Assembly: GCA_964035545.1 (NCBI GenBank)
Contig: OZ037766.1
Location: 14,497,222-14,561,221 of the forward strand
DNA: 64,000 nt
Source: Bugula neritina
Lineage: Eukaryota > Bryozoa > Gymnolaemata > Cheilostomatida > Bugulidae
Direction of reading: 5' to 3'
The notes under the pieces were generated by a model. The model saw only the letters and a program-made list of their open reading frames with translations, searched no databases and was not told the origin of the DNA. Both the position numbers and the translations under genes were made by a program. Each line of letters begins with the position of its first letter. Position 1 is the first letter of the stretch. Shown here one piece after another: positions 25,289 to 40,200 of the stretch.

Positions 25289-28200
25289 ATGGCAGCAACT
25301 CGCAAGCTCAGAGGATTCTTGGATGGAAAAAATAATTATGATACAAACCAAGTAGGTGTATAAACTGTATTAACCTACGACCAGCCTCATTTGATACTCG
25401 CCTACCGTTAGATAATAACTTGAAATTACACTCTTACTCTTAGTATTACTATAGGTATAGGTTGTCAAGTTCAACTTAATGTAAAAATAAACGCGTTTTA
25501 TTTAAACCAAGAGTAAGACTAAGTCAAAGTGTAAGTGTAACGCTAGCACTAACACTAACAGCAACAGCAAGTGTAAGTCAAATTCAAAAGTCAAACTGTA
25601 AGTCTAAAATAGAGATTTAGTTTTACTTAATGATTTAGATAAACTAGAAAATATTTATATTCAACTTTATTTTTATATTTCAATTTTACTGAATTTATAT
25701 TGATAATATTAATTATAACATTATCATTATATATAATAATAATTAAAATTAATATTAATATTAAATTTGTTAAATTATAGACTTAATTTCAAATATGATC
25801 ATGATGATAATCGCAATGATTTAGTTTTGCTTATAATGACGAGAATAGCTTGAACTACTTTACAAGTACGAGTGGCAGGACGTTGATAATAATCTCATTG
25901 GTTATCACCAGTGTGACCCTGACTGCTGAACTTGCAGTTGATGTTCATGTTATCAATTCAAAATGAAAATTGATGCAAAGGGGATCATGCAACTTACAGT
26001 CAGTGCTGATACAATCAAAACTCATCGGTTGTCAATTTCAGAGATAGTTTCAGAGAGACTGAGTGTGGCTATAGCTACAAGACTATCATGAAGCAAAATC
26101 AAATTTTCATTATGATTGTGTAAGATTTCTTGGAGTTAATATGCATATGACTATACTTCAAGTTTAGCTTTTGACCCTAATCATAGATGGAGAAATTAAA
26201 TATCAGAGTCATCAGTCATATAGTCAGTTTAACTATATCTATAATATTAGTTATACTCACTTGTAGCAAGCATCTTAAAATTTGCACAAACTTTGTTGTA
26301 TTGTTTTACTGTAAGATGAAGTGTATTAACAAAATATTCACATCCTGCATTTTAAATAACATAAATTTAATAAAGAGTTGAGTAGGAAAGTTAAAGCTAT
26401 TTCATTCAGAATTGAGTAATTTCAATTTTTTTTCAGGTTACTAGTATTCAGAAGGCAGTAAACAAGGAGGAAAATCCCACAAAAATAAAGCATGTTAGGA
26501 GTATCCTTTGACATATCTTAATTTATTGCTTGTTATTTTAATAGTAAGAATAAGTGGCAAGTTTCACTCGAAAATTGAAGGTGTATTTAAAGAGTCTTAA
26601 TAGGTTAATTATTAATCAGTTCAATATTGTTTGATAAATTTATGTAACTGGGCTTCTTATATAATATTTTAATCCATAATGAATAGCCTTGGCTAATATG
26701 TTACATCCGCGTTTCCTTAGCTGAGTTCTTAGGTATTATTATATCTACACACCATGAGCAAGGCAGCAGCACATTCTGGTCTACAGTGTGTAAATTGCCT
26801 CTCCAGAGCTCTGGTCCACTATGCTGGAAATTTTGTCATGTTTTGCACAAAGTCATCCGAGAAGGTCATAATAACTGCATATTTGATTCGATGAGGTATT
26901 TGACATGGCTGGAAGATCTAAGTAAAGTCTGGGTAAGTGTTGAACTTGTACTAGTCTGTTGTTCAACTGGTTTTCCTGCTCCTTCAGTCTAACTTATCAC
27001 AAAATAATATCTAAGAAGTAGTTACACTTGTTGCCTCTCAAGTTCTCTTATGCAAGTTGAAGTGTCTTTGATGGTTGTGTGCTCTCATGATGTACTGATA
27101 CTAATCATAGTTCTGTGCTGCAGTCATCTATAATACCAATAGTTGTAATGTTGTTTACTAAAAAGCAATGGCATTTGTATAGTGCAGGTGAAGCATCAGA
27201 AAAATTCCATAATAATTATGTTACCAAGGATTTTTAGCAAAAGCATAGTATCCTTTTAATTTCGAAATTGCAAATTGAGAAAAAGTATCCTTCTTATAAG
27301 CATATGAGTAATTGTAATTGATAAGAGGTGCTACTGTATTAATACAGCTGATCTGTTATGGAGTACTGCTGTGTATAGAGTGATACTGGTAGCAGAGTCT
27401 CACTGCCATACTGATACAAGAATAGTGTATGCAGTGATACTGCTATGCTAAGTATAATTGCTATTGTAGAGTCACCTTCCTGAAAACTTTGGACCAGTTA
27501 ATGCCCATTACCTGAAGATGCTAACTAATAGACTTACATTTCATAAAAAGGTGATTTTCTTTTTTCTAGCATGTGGAAGATATCGTAACATTATTATAGA
27601 TTCTGATAAAGTTCTATTAGCTATTTTGTGTTTATATTGATTTCATTAAAATGATATTGCATTTTAATTGCATTGTAGCACATCAAGATACCTGGTAATC
27701 TAGAAATAAAAGACCAATTGTTAGCTGAGATTACTGGACATGAAGCAAATGGCTAGTAAGTAGGCCTATATTATAACATCCATATGAGTATAAATTGTTA
27801 TCTTATACTTTACATAAAGTTATTCTCCTTCATCACTATTTACAAATATTTAGATTTGACTTTAAGATCACCTAGATGTCAAGTAGAGTGAAGCATCATT
27901 AGACCACTGGTTAGTTACTGGTATAATGTAAGTTGTATCTAAATCGAATCGTAATACAAGAACTAGGAAAAAATACAGCTATAAATTTTGTTTATCTGTC
28001 ACTAAACACTGGATAATAATTGAGCAATTGTGTGCTGTCATATCGGCACTGCACTGTCTAGGCTTGAGGTTAAAGTACTACATGCTGTACTCAAGGCAGC
28101 ATCAGCAAGTGATAGTTCTGTTAGTATAATATAAAAGTTGTGTTGAGTAGCTGATATCTGTTCACAATACCCAGAAATAGTTGGTAGCATTGAGTGATGG

Positions 28201-31200
28201 CTTGTTGCTATAGTGATGGGTTGGCATTGTCTTTATCCTCTGTGACTTCTAATTAAATCATGTGATATGCTTTACACATTCATCAGTCAACACATGGAAA
28301 GGTTTACTTGCTTGTAATAGTTGGTAGTTCCTATGATTATATACATGCATTGCATTTCCTATTATTCTCAGTACTATGGGAAGTGAATATAAAATATTAC
28401 TATTTACCAGCGGCATACTTTGCTTGGAAATTGGTTGTGATATTACAGATTAACTAGTCAACTAATCATCATCAATCATCCATCTGATACAACTCTAATT
28501 ATCATCTCAGTTTGCTGCAAAACAAAACAGTTATGAAAAGACATTTTAAGCACAACTGGTTTTTGTTGTTGGTCAATGCTAGAATCTGTGGGTAGTTAAT
28601 AAGCTGTTGTAACAAAAGTTGCTGGAGTTATGGGTAACTATCCAGTCACCTATGATGTCATCAACCTGATTACCTTAATCTTACCATGACTTACTAATTA
28701 TCACGTGTTTGGTGTTATTTATTTCCTTTGTCATGGTGAATCATCTAATTATGACAAAACTATTATTAGCATATTGATACAATGATCGCTTGCTAACTTA
28801 AAATACTACTAGCTAATAATATTATAGTGGGCTTGTTGCAGGATTGCCATTGTATTTCAACAGTAACAGTTCCACGAAAAACACAAATATTTATTGCAAT
28901 GTAAAGTATTCTGACAATGTATATAATCAGGCTCAAGTACTTCACTGATCTCAACAGAGATTTACACACATAAATCATAAACATCTCAAAGACATCAACT
29001 GACATGCTAGTAGTCTGGTAATAGTATCATTGCAGTTACTTTTTACATAATATTTTTTTCATGCTCACACGGTTTGTTTATATTCTACAGTTTTGAGTTT
29101 TGCATTGAACTCTTGGATCTGATGGATGACATCATGAGTTTACAATCGATGGTCTTCCACCAGCTAGACAGAGCTAATGAGAACTCTATGACACTTACGG
29201 GGCAGTGTAAGCTCTACCCACTAGTGCTAGCCGTACAAGATTCCTGCCAACTCTACGACTACCTGGTGAAAGTGTTGTTTAAACTTCATAAAGGTATGTG
29301 TTGAAAGTTTAATATCAACTGCAGCAGTGATTAGGAGTCAGTTAGGTGTCTTCAAGTGTTATTAGTTTGATTAGTACCAAGAGAACCAGTTGAAAACTAT
29401 GGACTGTTTTTTATTACATCAGGCCAGCTGTAAACTTAGCACACACTAAAGTGAAGTCTGCTTATGCAGGTGTATGTCGTGTGTACAGAGGTTGACTTAT
29501 CATGTGATATTCACTTCTACTAAACTCACATGCCACCAGCTTTTCATGCAATAATTTATGTTTAGCAGATGAGCAAGGTTATAATTGATCTGGCATGGCT
29601 ATAATGTTCACTACAGATAAATTTATTTCTCCCCCAAGCTAAAGTAATACTCAATGAGTCACATTCTCTTTCTGATGATTCAGAGTCAGTAAATTTAAAA
29701 CATGGGAAGCTATTGATACAGGCTAGAAGCCTTGGCAACACTGTTCACACAAAAACACAATATGTTAATGAACCATATATACAATATTCATTTTAGGTCA
29801 TTTCGCATGATATGCTATTCCTGGTTTAAACATATTGACATCAATCTCTCACAATTCAGTCAATAGTAGATACAATGAGACTGGTACATGAGTTAGTTTG
29901 TATTAACAGCTCGCTACAGGCTCCTATTTCACCACAATATTACCACCAGTTTTTGAAACTAGTCCTTTAGGTCAAAAGTTCAAATATTGGTTGAAACTGG
30001 AGAAATAGTGGTGATCCGGCAACTTTAAGTTTTAAAGTCTATTTTCATGCAGCAGGCTACTTTTTCAAATTTAGCTATGGCTATGATGGCCTGAATGATA
30101 AAATGTTACTTTTTGTTTTTAATCGGTTTTAATGTTTTCTTAATGAGGCTTGCCTAGTTTCAAAAGCAAGTGATGGTATTGTCTGTGTCATACAGCTATT
30201 CCTTCTGACACCCTTGGGGATCTAAGAGCTAGGTTCTTATCACAGTACAAGAGTGCTAAACAGTTTTATCAGACATGTCAAGGGCTGCAGTACTTCAAGG
30301 GCATCATTCAGGTCAGTATACACTAAACTTACATTGTAATTTGTAGTACAGCATGTATATATGTAGTATAATATACACACAAGGCATACATATTATACAT
30401 TATATACATGTTACATATGTACATATAATATGCATATATCTTATACTTGCAACACTCATCTGATGTGTATTATACAGCATTCATTGTATAATATAGTTAG
30501 TATATTTAGTATCATGTGTGTGTGCATGCGCACAGGGGTGTTAATAATACTATGCGTGTAGTTTATATAAAAGTATAAGGTAGCTATACTAATATATATA
30601 ATGTTTATTGTCCTGCTGTGATGACAGTCCATCTAACTGGGTGCTTTTAGTAGTAAGTATAACAGGAGTTATGATTACAGCTTGAAGCTCTTACATAATA
30701 TTTCAATTAAAACTCACATGGTGTACTGGAATTAAAGCTTGCCTTAGTAATTGATTTGTAGTTGCTTCACCACACCAAAATACTTTATGAATTATAATAA
30801 TCAGAAATAAACTATCTGACGAAGCCAAAGTTTTTGGAGTAAAGTTTTACAATACTAGCCAAGGTTTACTATTTTAGGTGCCCACGCTTCCCGACTCACC
30901 CCCCAACTTTCTCATAGCATCAGAGATATTTAAACACAGGAAGCCAGTGGCAGTAGTGGATGGGGAGGAACCAGAGGAGGAGCCAGATTCCACACCTCCC
31001 CCTGTCCCTGATAAGGTCAGTATTGTTTATGCACCCACTGTGCTTATATGTAAGTATATGTTCTGTTTTTGCGATGCTTAGTAAGTACATCAATGTTTGT
31101 GAAAGATCTGTATTGATCTAAATATGGCATGGAATGTGTGATGTTGTTTTTATAAAATTCTGAATTTTGCAAAATTTTGGCAAATATTCTTCATGTCAAG

Positions 31201-34200
31201 TGGCTGGCACTGTTACACATTGCATTAGTATTGTGTTTACTGTATATTATGATGTATGGCGACATGTCAATATGTACACTATGTACTCTCTGTATTTACA
31301 TGGGTATGGTATGCAATGTGTTGGCTTGTGTCTGTCTTCACTAGGGGATACTCTACAATATATGCTAGGTATATAATATAAACAAGTTTTAACTCAAAGT
31401 ATGAAGTAAAAGATAGTAGACGTGGTGTAAAGTATGTGACCTATTGTTTTACACATTGCTGTAAATTAGATGAAATTTTGATGTATTATTTTTTGTGATA
31501 GACTAAATAGTTTGGTACATATTTCATGAAATTGAAAACATGTTTTGTGATCTATTTTTTCATTGAGTTATATTTATTCCTAATCTTTGAACATTTTCAA
31601 AAAATGTTGATAATGTTTTCAGTGTAATACAGAAAAATTAAATCAGCAGTCAATCTCACCACTTCTTGTGTTGCGTGGTCAGTGGTTTGACTAACCGAAA
31701 GCACTGTTTGACTGATTGTAGATTGCGCCACTAATACAAACAGCTCCTGTACCTTCGGAGCCCGTACCAGACTCTAAAGACATTATAATCAATCAACTTA
31801 AAACGCAGGTGGAACATCTACGCAATGAACTGGAGTTTGTCAAGGTGAAGGTAAGGTCAATGCTAACTACGAGATACTCTATAGCTACACAATTGATTAC
31901 AATATTATACATTTTGTGTAAGACAATTGCTTTGCACCATGTCTCTAGGATCTGTGTATGATGTGATTATATCACAGGATAAGTCAACTAATATTGTAAA
32001 TATTTGTCTAAGAATTAATAAACTTTATGCAATCTAGTTTTGTTTTATTTGTACTCTACATCAAAAAGCTTTTTCGAGTTTGTAATAAATCAATGCTGCT
32101 TCGATAATTTTAGCTGTTTTATCAAGTTTATCATTCATTATTACTGCAACTACATTAAAAAACCTAATGGAGGTCATAGTTCATCAACTATTGAAAGGTA
32201 AATTTCATTGCAGAATTAATTGCGTTTCAAATCACTAGATGTTCATCCTAACTACCCTGTCTATATAATGTGAGGTTACATGCACTGCAGGCAAGGGAAA
32301 AAATATCCAGTTTAAATGAAGAGATAGGCTCACTCAAGTCGCAGCTGCAGATGCAAAAAGAGGAGACAAACATGATGAACTCTAAGTTGGCAGATGTACA
32401 GAATAAACTCTCCGAATCAAACCAAGAGACTGAAGAGCTCAAGCAAAGCCTTTCTGTTGCGGAAGAAAATGCGGCAGCTGCCATGGCTCTTTCTAAAGCT
32501 GCCGGTAATAACTTATTATGTTGAAATTTTTTGCTGCCACCTTGGTGAGCAGTATTTGTGTTGATCATTATACTGTAGCTGTAACTGAATTATGGTTTCT
32601 GTCTCTATTATATATGTTTGAAAGGAGTTACCGACTCGGGTTTTTCGTGAAATTGTGTCGTAGCTGTAGCTACTGTATGCGGGTTTGTAGAACAAGCTAA
32701 GACAAGTGATGAACGGTACAAGAAGATGAGAGAACTTTATGAGAATTTGAAGCAGGAGCATGTTACTTTACTAAGAAATGTAAGACGATACAATATGTGT
32801 AAAACTGAGCATAATAAACAAATCTAAAGTGTTTTCTGCACTTATTGTGTGTGTCCTGTTTATCAAACTAAACATCATTGTAAAATGTTGTTATAATATA
32901 TTATAAGCAATGTAAAACATATGCATGTCATCTTAAAACCTTTTGCTTTCTCATGCAGAATGCTGCTATAAAGAAACAAACAGCGGCAGAAAAACAAGCC
33001 AAAGAGGAGAAAGAACAGCAGTACAAGGTTTGTAGTCTTTAGAGCTTTTTATAATAGTCTGCTAACTTGAAATTCTGCACAAAATGGGTGTCAGTTTTTC
33101 AGGTTTACTCAATTGATACACAGTTAAGTGGCTGTTGCCTGCCTAATGTCTTGTTTGATTAAATCAATTGTTTATCAAATGACAACATTTCAGGGTTTTA
33201 CGTTTTCTGTTCTAGTTGCATAAACTGTATGACTTTACTTCTCAAGTTGTGTTTGAATATCTTCTAACTTCTTTTCCCATTAGAAAGCTCAAAGTTCACA
33301 GAGTATACCTTTTAACTTGCATAAATGCGTGTTATATACAAGCAAAACTGTGTTATAACTGCATTATTTAAGATTTAAAAAAGTTCTAATAATGCCTTCT
33401 ATACACATTTATGTTTTTCTTTATTAGAGAATGTAATTTTTCTAACACACAGAGCAATATTCTGATTAGAATTAGGGAAGAGCTTTGATTTAAGCCTTTG
33501 CAATGATATCTAAATTACTAACACTATGTATAGGAAGCTTATGAAGAAGTGGAGAGGTTAAAGTCTGAGCAAAATGTACTAACTGACTCAATGCAGAAGA
33601 GTGCCGATGAATCTAGTCAACACATGTCCTTGCTGGAGCAGCGGATAGAGGAGCTCGGAAGAGAGAAAGCAGTGAGTGTCTTTATATTAGACATTAGTTG
33701 GTAAAGTTTTTTTTTACTGCACAGTGTTGGCCTACATCTAATAGGGATGCTGCGTTGTTAGCAATGCAGAGCAATTTCTAAAAAGGAAATACAATAAAAA
33801 TGTAGCTGAGTTTTTAATGAAAGCTGCTCCAAATTTAGAAAATAATAAAAGTAACATTGAAGCACAACATTGTGCAATAACCAAGATAGAAATTGCTGCT
33901 TGAACATTTATTGGTATGCAAACAATTTATAATATATTACATAAAGCAACTGGAGTTGCTTTCCCTATAAAGATTCAACTGATTATGATTTACAAAATAT
34001 TTTTCTTTGGCCTCTTTTACTTGTAAGTTTTTACATTTATGTTATCAGCAATAATAATTTTAAGCATCAATGTAAAAGTTTCATATTCAATTCCAGTGTT
34101 GATTATAATTGTTTACATATAAATACTTCTGTCATTTTTCATCTTTGTTGTTTATATAAAGACATAATAGCACTCAATAAAATATGCTGGTCTTGGTTGA

Positions 34201-37200
34201 GTAGTAGCAGCTGTGGTTTGAGTATATATAGATGCGTAGTAGCGTAGCATGTGTACAGCTGATTCACTATCAGAGTGATGTCGTTGACGCTATCATGTGC
34301 AAGTAGTATTAGCTGTAAGTGTCATTGATAGTTTACTCTAGTCATGATAGCCATGATTTGAGTGGGTCTCAATGATGACAAGCAGTTCAAAAAAGAAAAC
34401 AAGGTGTTGTTTCTTCTGCTGCTTTCATCGAGGTAACCACGAAGAGAAGGTAACAATCATTCTGTCAGGTTTGGGTTGCAGTGGAACTGGTTTTTTATAT
34501 TGGTTAGACTAACTGTCGTATCATAAAATTTTTCAGTAGGCCTTTTTTCATTTCTTTGAAATTATTACATTTAATTCGTTCACGCCATAAACACAATTCC
34601 TCTTCAATGCATTGCTGTAATACATTGCAAATGTAATAATGGCGCTTTGTTGATTAGAACTTTTTCTGGAGAAATGAAGACTTTTGGTAATTTACCAAAA
34701 AAAGGTTTTTTGGTTTTGGCATTATGAAGCATTGATTTAACACCATGCGTTGTATAAATAGAGCAATTATAATATGTAGGGATATCTACTGTACATTTCT
34801 TAATGAGGTTAAATCTAATTTAGTAAGTCTGTGTATTCTATAGTTACAAGTGTTGTTTCAATGACCATCAGGAATTTCATTTGATCTTTAATTTATATAT
34901 TATATGCATGTAATGCTATAAGGCGAAATTAAATCAGTTTATTGCATTGCCCAATAGTATTTTTCTTCAAGAACTACCTTGGCAGCTAGAAAATGCTCTC
35001 ATACTGGAGTTATAGTAGAGAGTATTAATTTAGATACTTGCAAATGCACAGCTGACTAAAAATGCTGATCAAACTTTACATGCTAATTTAGCCAATACAT
35101 AATAAGATATTAGTGACACTTTTAGATACTTTCCTCCAACTGAAACTTCATACACATGTTTATATCTAAGCTCTGGAAGTTTGCTCCGTGAGCCATATGA
35201 CAAATGTATTTTGTAAATATATGCACTGCTATGTGTTGTATGAAGGAGTTTGAAGAGAAGCTTCTGTCAAGTGAGAATGAAAATGATTCGCTGAAGACCC
35301 AAGTAGCCAATTACCAGACTACGAATTTAGCCTTGGAAGATAACCTTAAAGTTGAGAAAGAGTCTAGTCAGCAATCGGCATCTTCAATGGGTCAGCAGCT
35401 TAGTGATGTGAATGAAAATCTACAGCAGGCTCAAGCCAATGCTGCCAGTCTTGATGAGAAAAATAAGGTGAGGGTGTTGCAGTGGGTGGCATTAGATTTT
35501 CCACAAATAAAAAGCTATGATGTATATATATATGGTCTGTGCTTCTAAAAGTTAAAAAATAAGTTTTTCTTAAATAAAATAAATATAAGATGTCACTAGA
35601 ATTACCTCAACTCACTATTCATATAATTGGGATTCTCTTGTTATATTGCGTATCAAAGCATTTGAAACGTCTCGTATGGGAATTTATTTAAGCTCAATAG
35701 TATACATAGTGTAAAATTATTATTTATTTACAATTTATACACCAGGAGCTCGCAGAAAGAATAGAGAAAGTGGAGGGTGATAAAAACACACTAGAAACAA
35801 ATCTTGCAACTCTAATTAGTGAGAGAGACCAGGTAAATTTACCTTACTCCAATATTTGCAGGTAGCTTGTGCACTCTAGCAGCTAGTCGTCATCGTGCAT
35901 GCTATGGCACCTATCCTAACAGTGTCTGCCTGTTTTAGCAGGTTTTAGCTGCTATATAGAGTTGTTGCTAGAAGTATGTGCATTGGCAAGCAAACCAGTA
36001 CTCGTAGCATCTTTCTAAAGCACTAGTTTGTTATACATGACTTTTTGTAAACTTTCTTGTGTAAGCAGGAAATTGTTGTTCTTTGAAATAACATTATTTT
36101 ATAATATGTTAATTAGAGTGATTTGTTTGTGATTATGTTGGTAACGTTTATATATATTTTATTTTCATTGCCAGTATCAGTAAAAATATTTATCACTTTA
36201 CATTTTATTTTCATGAACACTTAAGAGTTGACCTCTACTAGCCATGTCTATAGAGTTGGTTCTGTTGAATAGGCTAGAGAGGACCAAGCCAAGACGAAAC
36301 TAGAGCTTGAGGCAAAGTTGGCAGAGTTTCAGGAGTTATTAGAGAAGAAGATAAAAGATGACTTGGAGAGCCGACAGTCTCTAGCTTACAATTCATTGGG
36401 TATGTTTCTCAACCAATGAGAGCTGCTCTTGCTAGTTAGAATCTCCTTTAATTACACTCGTACTGTTTTATAAAAGGCTTCAGTACTCAACTATAGTTGA
36501 AATTTAGAACTAATAAGGCTTCATCTTGTCTTTTTACACAACTCATATGTGTCAGTTGTACAAATGTATTTTGAAAAATAGATTATGTGCAATGATTTTT
36601 TTGTTACTTAACTGTTGTATTGAACATATTTCTTGTAATGGTGAGAATTTAGTATTTTTCTCATTGCATCTTATGGTGTGATTGAAAATATGACTTGGCT
36701 TCAATAATTTCTAATAAACTGTAATTTATAACAAATAAAATTTTTAGTGGTGGCTGTTGATGAAGGTGTGAAGGAAGTGAATTACACTTTAGACTTTATA
36801 GCATCAGAAGAGTTTATCACACATACATGTTGTGCAGGTAACTCCTTCATATATCTGGCGTATTTCCTATTAGTAGATGTACTTTGTTTATATGACTGAT
36901 TAAATGGTGTAACAGCTTGTAAGAAGTGCTACAGCTATATCTCTACTTCTCTAAACATCCTCATTAAGTAACCATGGATACACCAGACAGAATACTACTT
37001 GTTATGATAGATTCGTTACTGTCTGGACACGTGTGTAAATGACTGACTTATGGTGTATACTGCTGGGCAATGCTACTTTTATAGCGTGAATGGCTTATTA
37101 CTGTTGTTAAATAAATGCTGTAATATACATGTACATAGATATATTAAATTGCTGTGTGTGTAATATATTCAGTGTTAATGCATGTTTTTCAATTCAATGA

Positions 37201-40200
37201 CACTGGTAAATTGTCATCAAAAATGTAATGATAACAAATTGAAACACCCGCATTTATTCATTTTGATGAACATATTATGCATGCTGCTACAATTTTCAGT
37301 CTTTTATAAGAAGCTCTGCAAACCGACAATTACATTTTAAACTGTTTTATTTAAAGTAATGTCAAAGATAAATCTTTCATTATTTTTACAAACATTATGC
37401 GGAATTTTGTAATTCTCTAAGCTTCTAATAGTGATTTCAACAATTGAAAGTATTTGCATATGCTGTGTCTATTGTTTTAGAATCCGCTGTGGAAGATCTC
37501 TCTAAACTAGATGGTGAACTTTCAAAGCTCTCTAATACTTTCGAGTCTTCCAATGACAGTTTGGAGTTGTCGCACCTCATACATGCATTTAGCCATAGAC
37601 TCTGCAGAACTCTAGAGACTTGTAAGGGTGCATGCAATAGAGCCCCGCCCGAGCAAGGAGATGGTATTATATTATGTTTGACTACTATATTCTTGAAGTT
37701 CAACTTTATGTTTTATGAGTCAGATGGAAGTCAATTAGAATTACTGAGTACCTACCATGTTTGTCAAACCAGAAAATAATTTTACAGGCTTAATGTGGTT
37801 TCTAATGGTTTTTTTCCTATCAATCTCAGCATTAATTGCATATATTTTTATGCATTTTTTCTTGTAGATTTAGCAGAAAAGTGTCATGTATTGGGTAATG
37901 ACAGTGTTAAACACCTGCACACCATAAAGCAAGGTCAGTGTTGTCTAGGGTATTAAAGTAAAAGCAAGTAAACTATGCAGTGATATTAAGAATTTTAACT
38001 TACTCTTATAGCTATATATTGTATCTCGTTATTATCTTAATTGCAAATAATAATGTTGACGATGTTGAAATGTGAATTCCATAAATCTGCTTTCACATTT
38101 GTGTATCACAATTCCATGTTAATGTACATGTCTAGCTACTCAGCAGTGTATTCAGATGTTATTCCTTGCAGAGTACAGAAAGCCTGAGCCAGATAAAGCC
38201 GTTCTTCAGGCAGAGCTGAATAAAGTTAGGGAAGACACGGAAGGCATGTTACGTGTTGCTCGATCTCTTCTAATCAAGAGTGACGACATCAATGTTGATG
38301 AAATTGGAGAGCTCGTTGAGGAAGAGCTGAATGCTACGCAAAAAGCCATACAAGAAGGAGCCCAAAAAGTTCAGGTGAGTTTCGCTCTGGCTGTGATATG
38401 ACGTTGTGTCTAAATATCAGTCTAGAAAGGTAGCAGCAGCGACAGCAGTTCAACTCTTAAGCAATTGATGTGAAACAAATAATTTGTATATCGAAACATG
38501 TGGTTTAGTGTTTTACCTAAAAGTTATGCAATACTGTAGTCTGTTTATGTGTAAGGTTAATTTTGACTGCGCTATGGATTTGTCTTTTGTCCTCTATGTT
38601 ATATTGATAAAAAAAAAATATTTTGTGACTTTTTTTATTGTTTTTATGCAAACATTTTAGAGTTGTTTATAGTTTATAGTTTATAAGCTAAATTAAGTAT
38701 TGTATGACAACTCTCAGATTTTGTGATATATTTAGTAGCGGTGTTGTTGAGTATGATATATGGAAGTGTTTGAATGCAGGAAATGTTGGAGAAGGCAAGG
38801 CTGAGAGATACAGGTGTGAAGTTAGAGGTCAATGAGAAGATCTTAGACTCTGTAACGAAGTTGATGGCTGAAATACAGCAGTTAGTAAGGAAGTCCAAAG
38901 TACTGCAAGAGGAGATAGTAACTTCTGGCAGAGTAAGTCATTTCTTCCTGTAATATAGTTTACTTGTCATTACTAATATTTATTTGCACAGTATAACGTT
39001 GTGAACCGGTTTTCGAGTGGTGTGTTTTGATAAAGTTACTGTTCATAGAATTGTCTTCTTTCAATATTAAAATCTGTTTACCGAATACAGCTATTAAATT
39101 ATTATTTGTATTACCTAGGTTCTACTTTGCCCCAGTTATTTTAATTTTAACTTATCCAATCTATAGAACTGGTTGCTTTAAAGAATGATAAATACCATTA
39201 TGTCTAAAAATTTAACATTGGTTGTGTAAATAATGCTGCCCTCTTGTGTTATTATTTAAGCGGCGGAAAGTGTTTGGTTATGGTAGACTAAATTCCTTAG
39301 CAGTGTTGAATAAGAAGCTCAGTCTTGAGGTATATTATAAAATATCTAGTAATGTAAGACATTTTTATTTTGTGTTAAGGGTAGTGCTACGGCCAAAGAG
39401 TTCTACAAGAAGAACCACAGATGGACTGAAGGCCTGGTATCTGCGGCTAAAGCTGTTGGATGGGGTGCCTCTACTTTAGTGTAAATCTTGTTATTATATT
39501 TCATTTTTATACTATATTTTTGTTGAATTAAGCAAAGGCATCAAACTTTAGTTATATTGTTTTATGATATAATTGGATATGCGGGACTGACATAGGTAGA
39601 GTATATGTTTGGGTGAAATACAATGTAATTTTGTTAAAATAATTATCATTGGTTTAATTGATTAAATTTTATTGATTGTTATTTCTACATGTCATTAAAT
39701 CTAAGCTCTCTTTTATCTGCTGAGGTATGTTTTAGTGAGAAGGCCGAAATTATCATGGACGGCAAAGGTACACTGAACGAGTTGAAAGTCTGTTCTAATG
39801 AAATAGCCGCCAGCACAGCACAACTAGTTGTGTCCTCCCAAGTTAAGGCTGACAAGGAAAGCACAAGGTTAGCTGGTGAGTTGAGAATAAGGTATACTAC
39901 TACTGCATGCTTCAAAGTGCTATTACTTGTGTGTTATGTAAAGCTGATGGTATAATAAAAGTCAGGCACAATTCAAATCTTGCAGAGTTCATGTATCAGT
40001 TGCAGCATGTTATGGAATTCCAAGGAACAATTTGTGTTTGTGTAATAAATATATTAGCAAAAAGAACAACTTTTCTGTCTGTCGCGAAATCATAAACGAT
40101 AAGGAACTGTATTGTGTTATTCTATGCTTTTTGTTCTCATTTTAGAAACATTGAAACCTCCATAGCTACTTATACTGTCTGAAATATCCAATAATGCAGT

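Noticed and set aside
32248-32761. Minus-strand frames of 106 and 81 codons in the HIP1R region
   Set aside because: Antisense to coiled-coil exons of HIP1R; no independent evidence.
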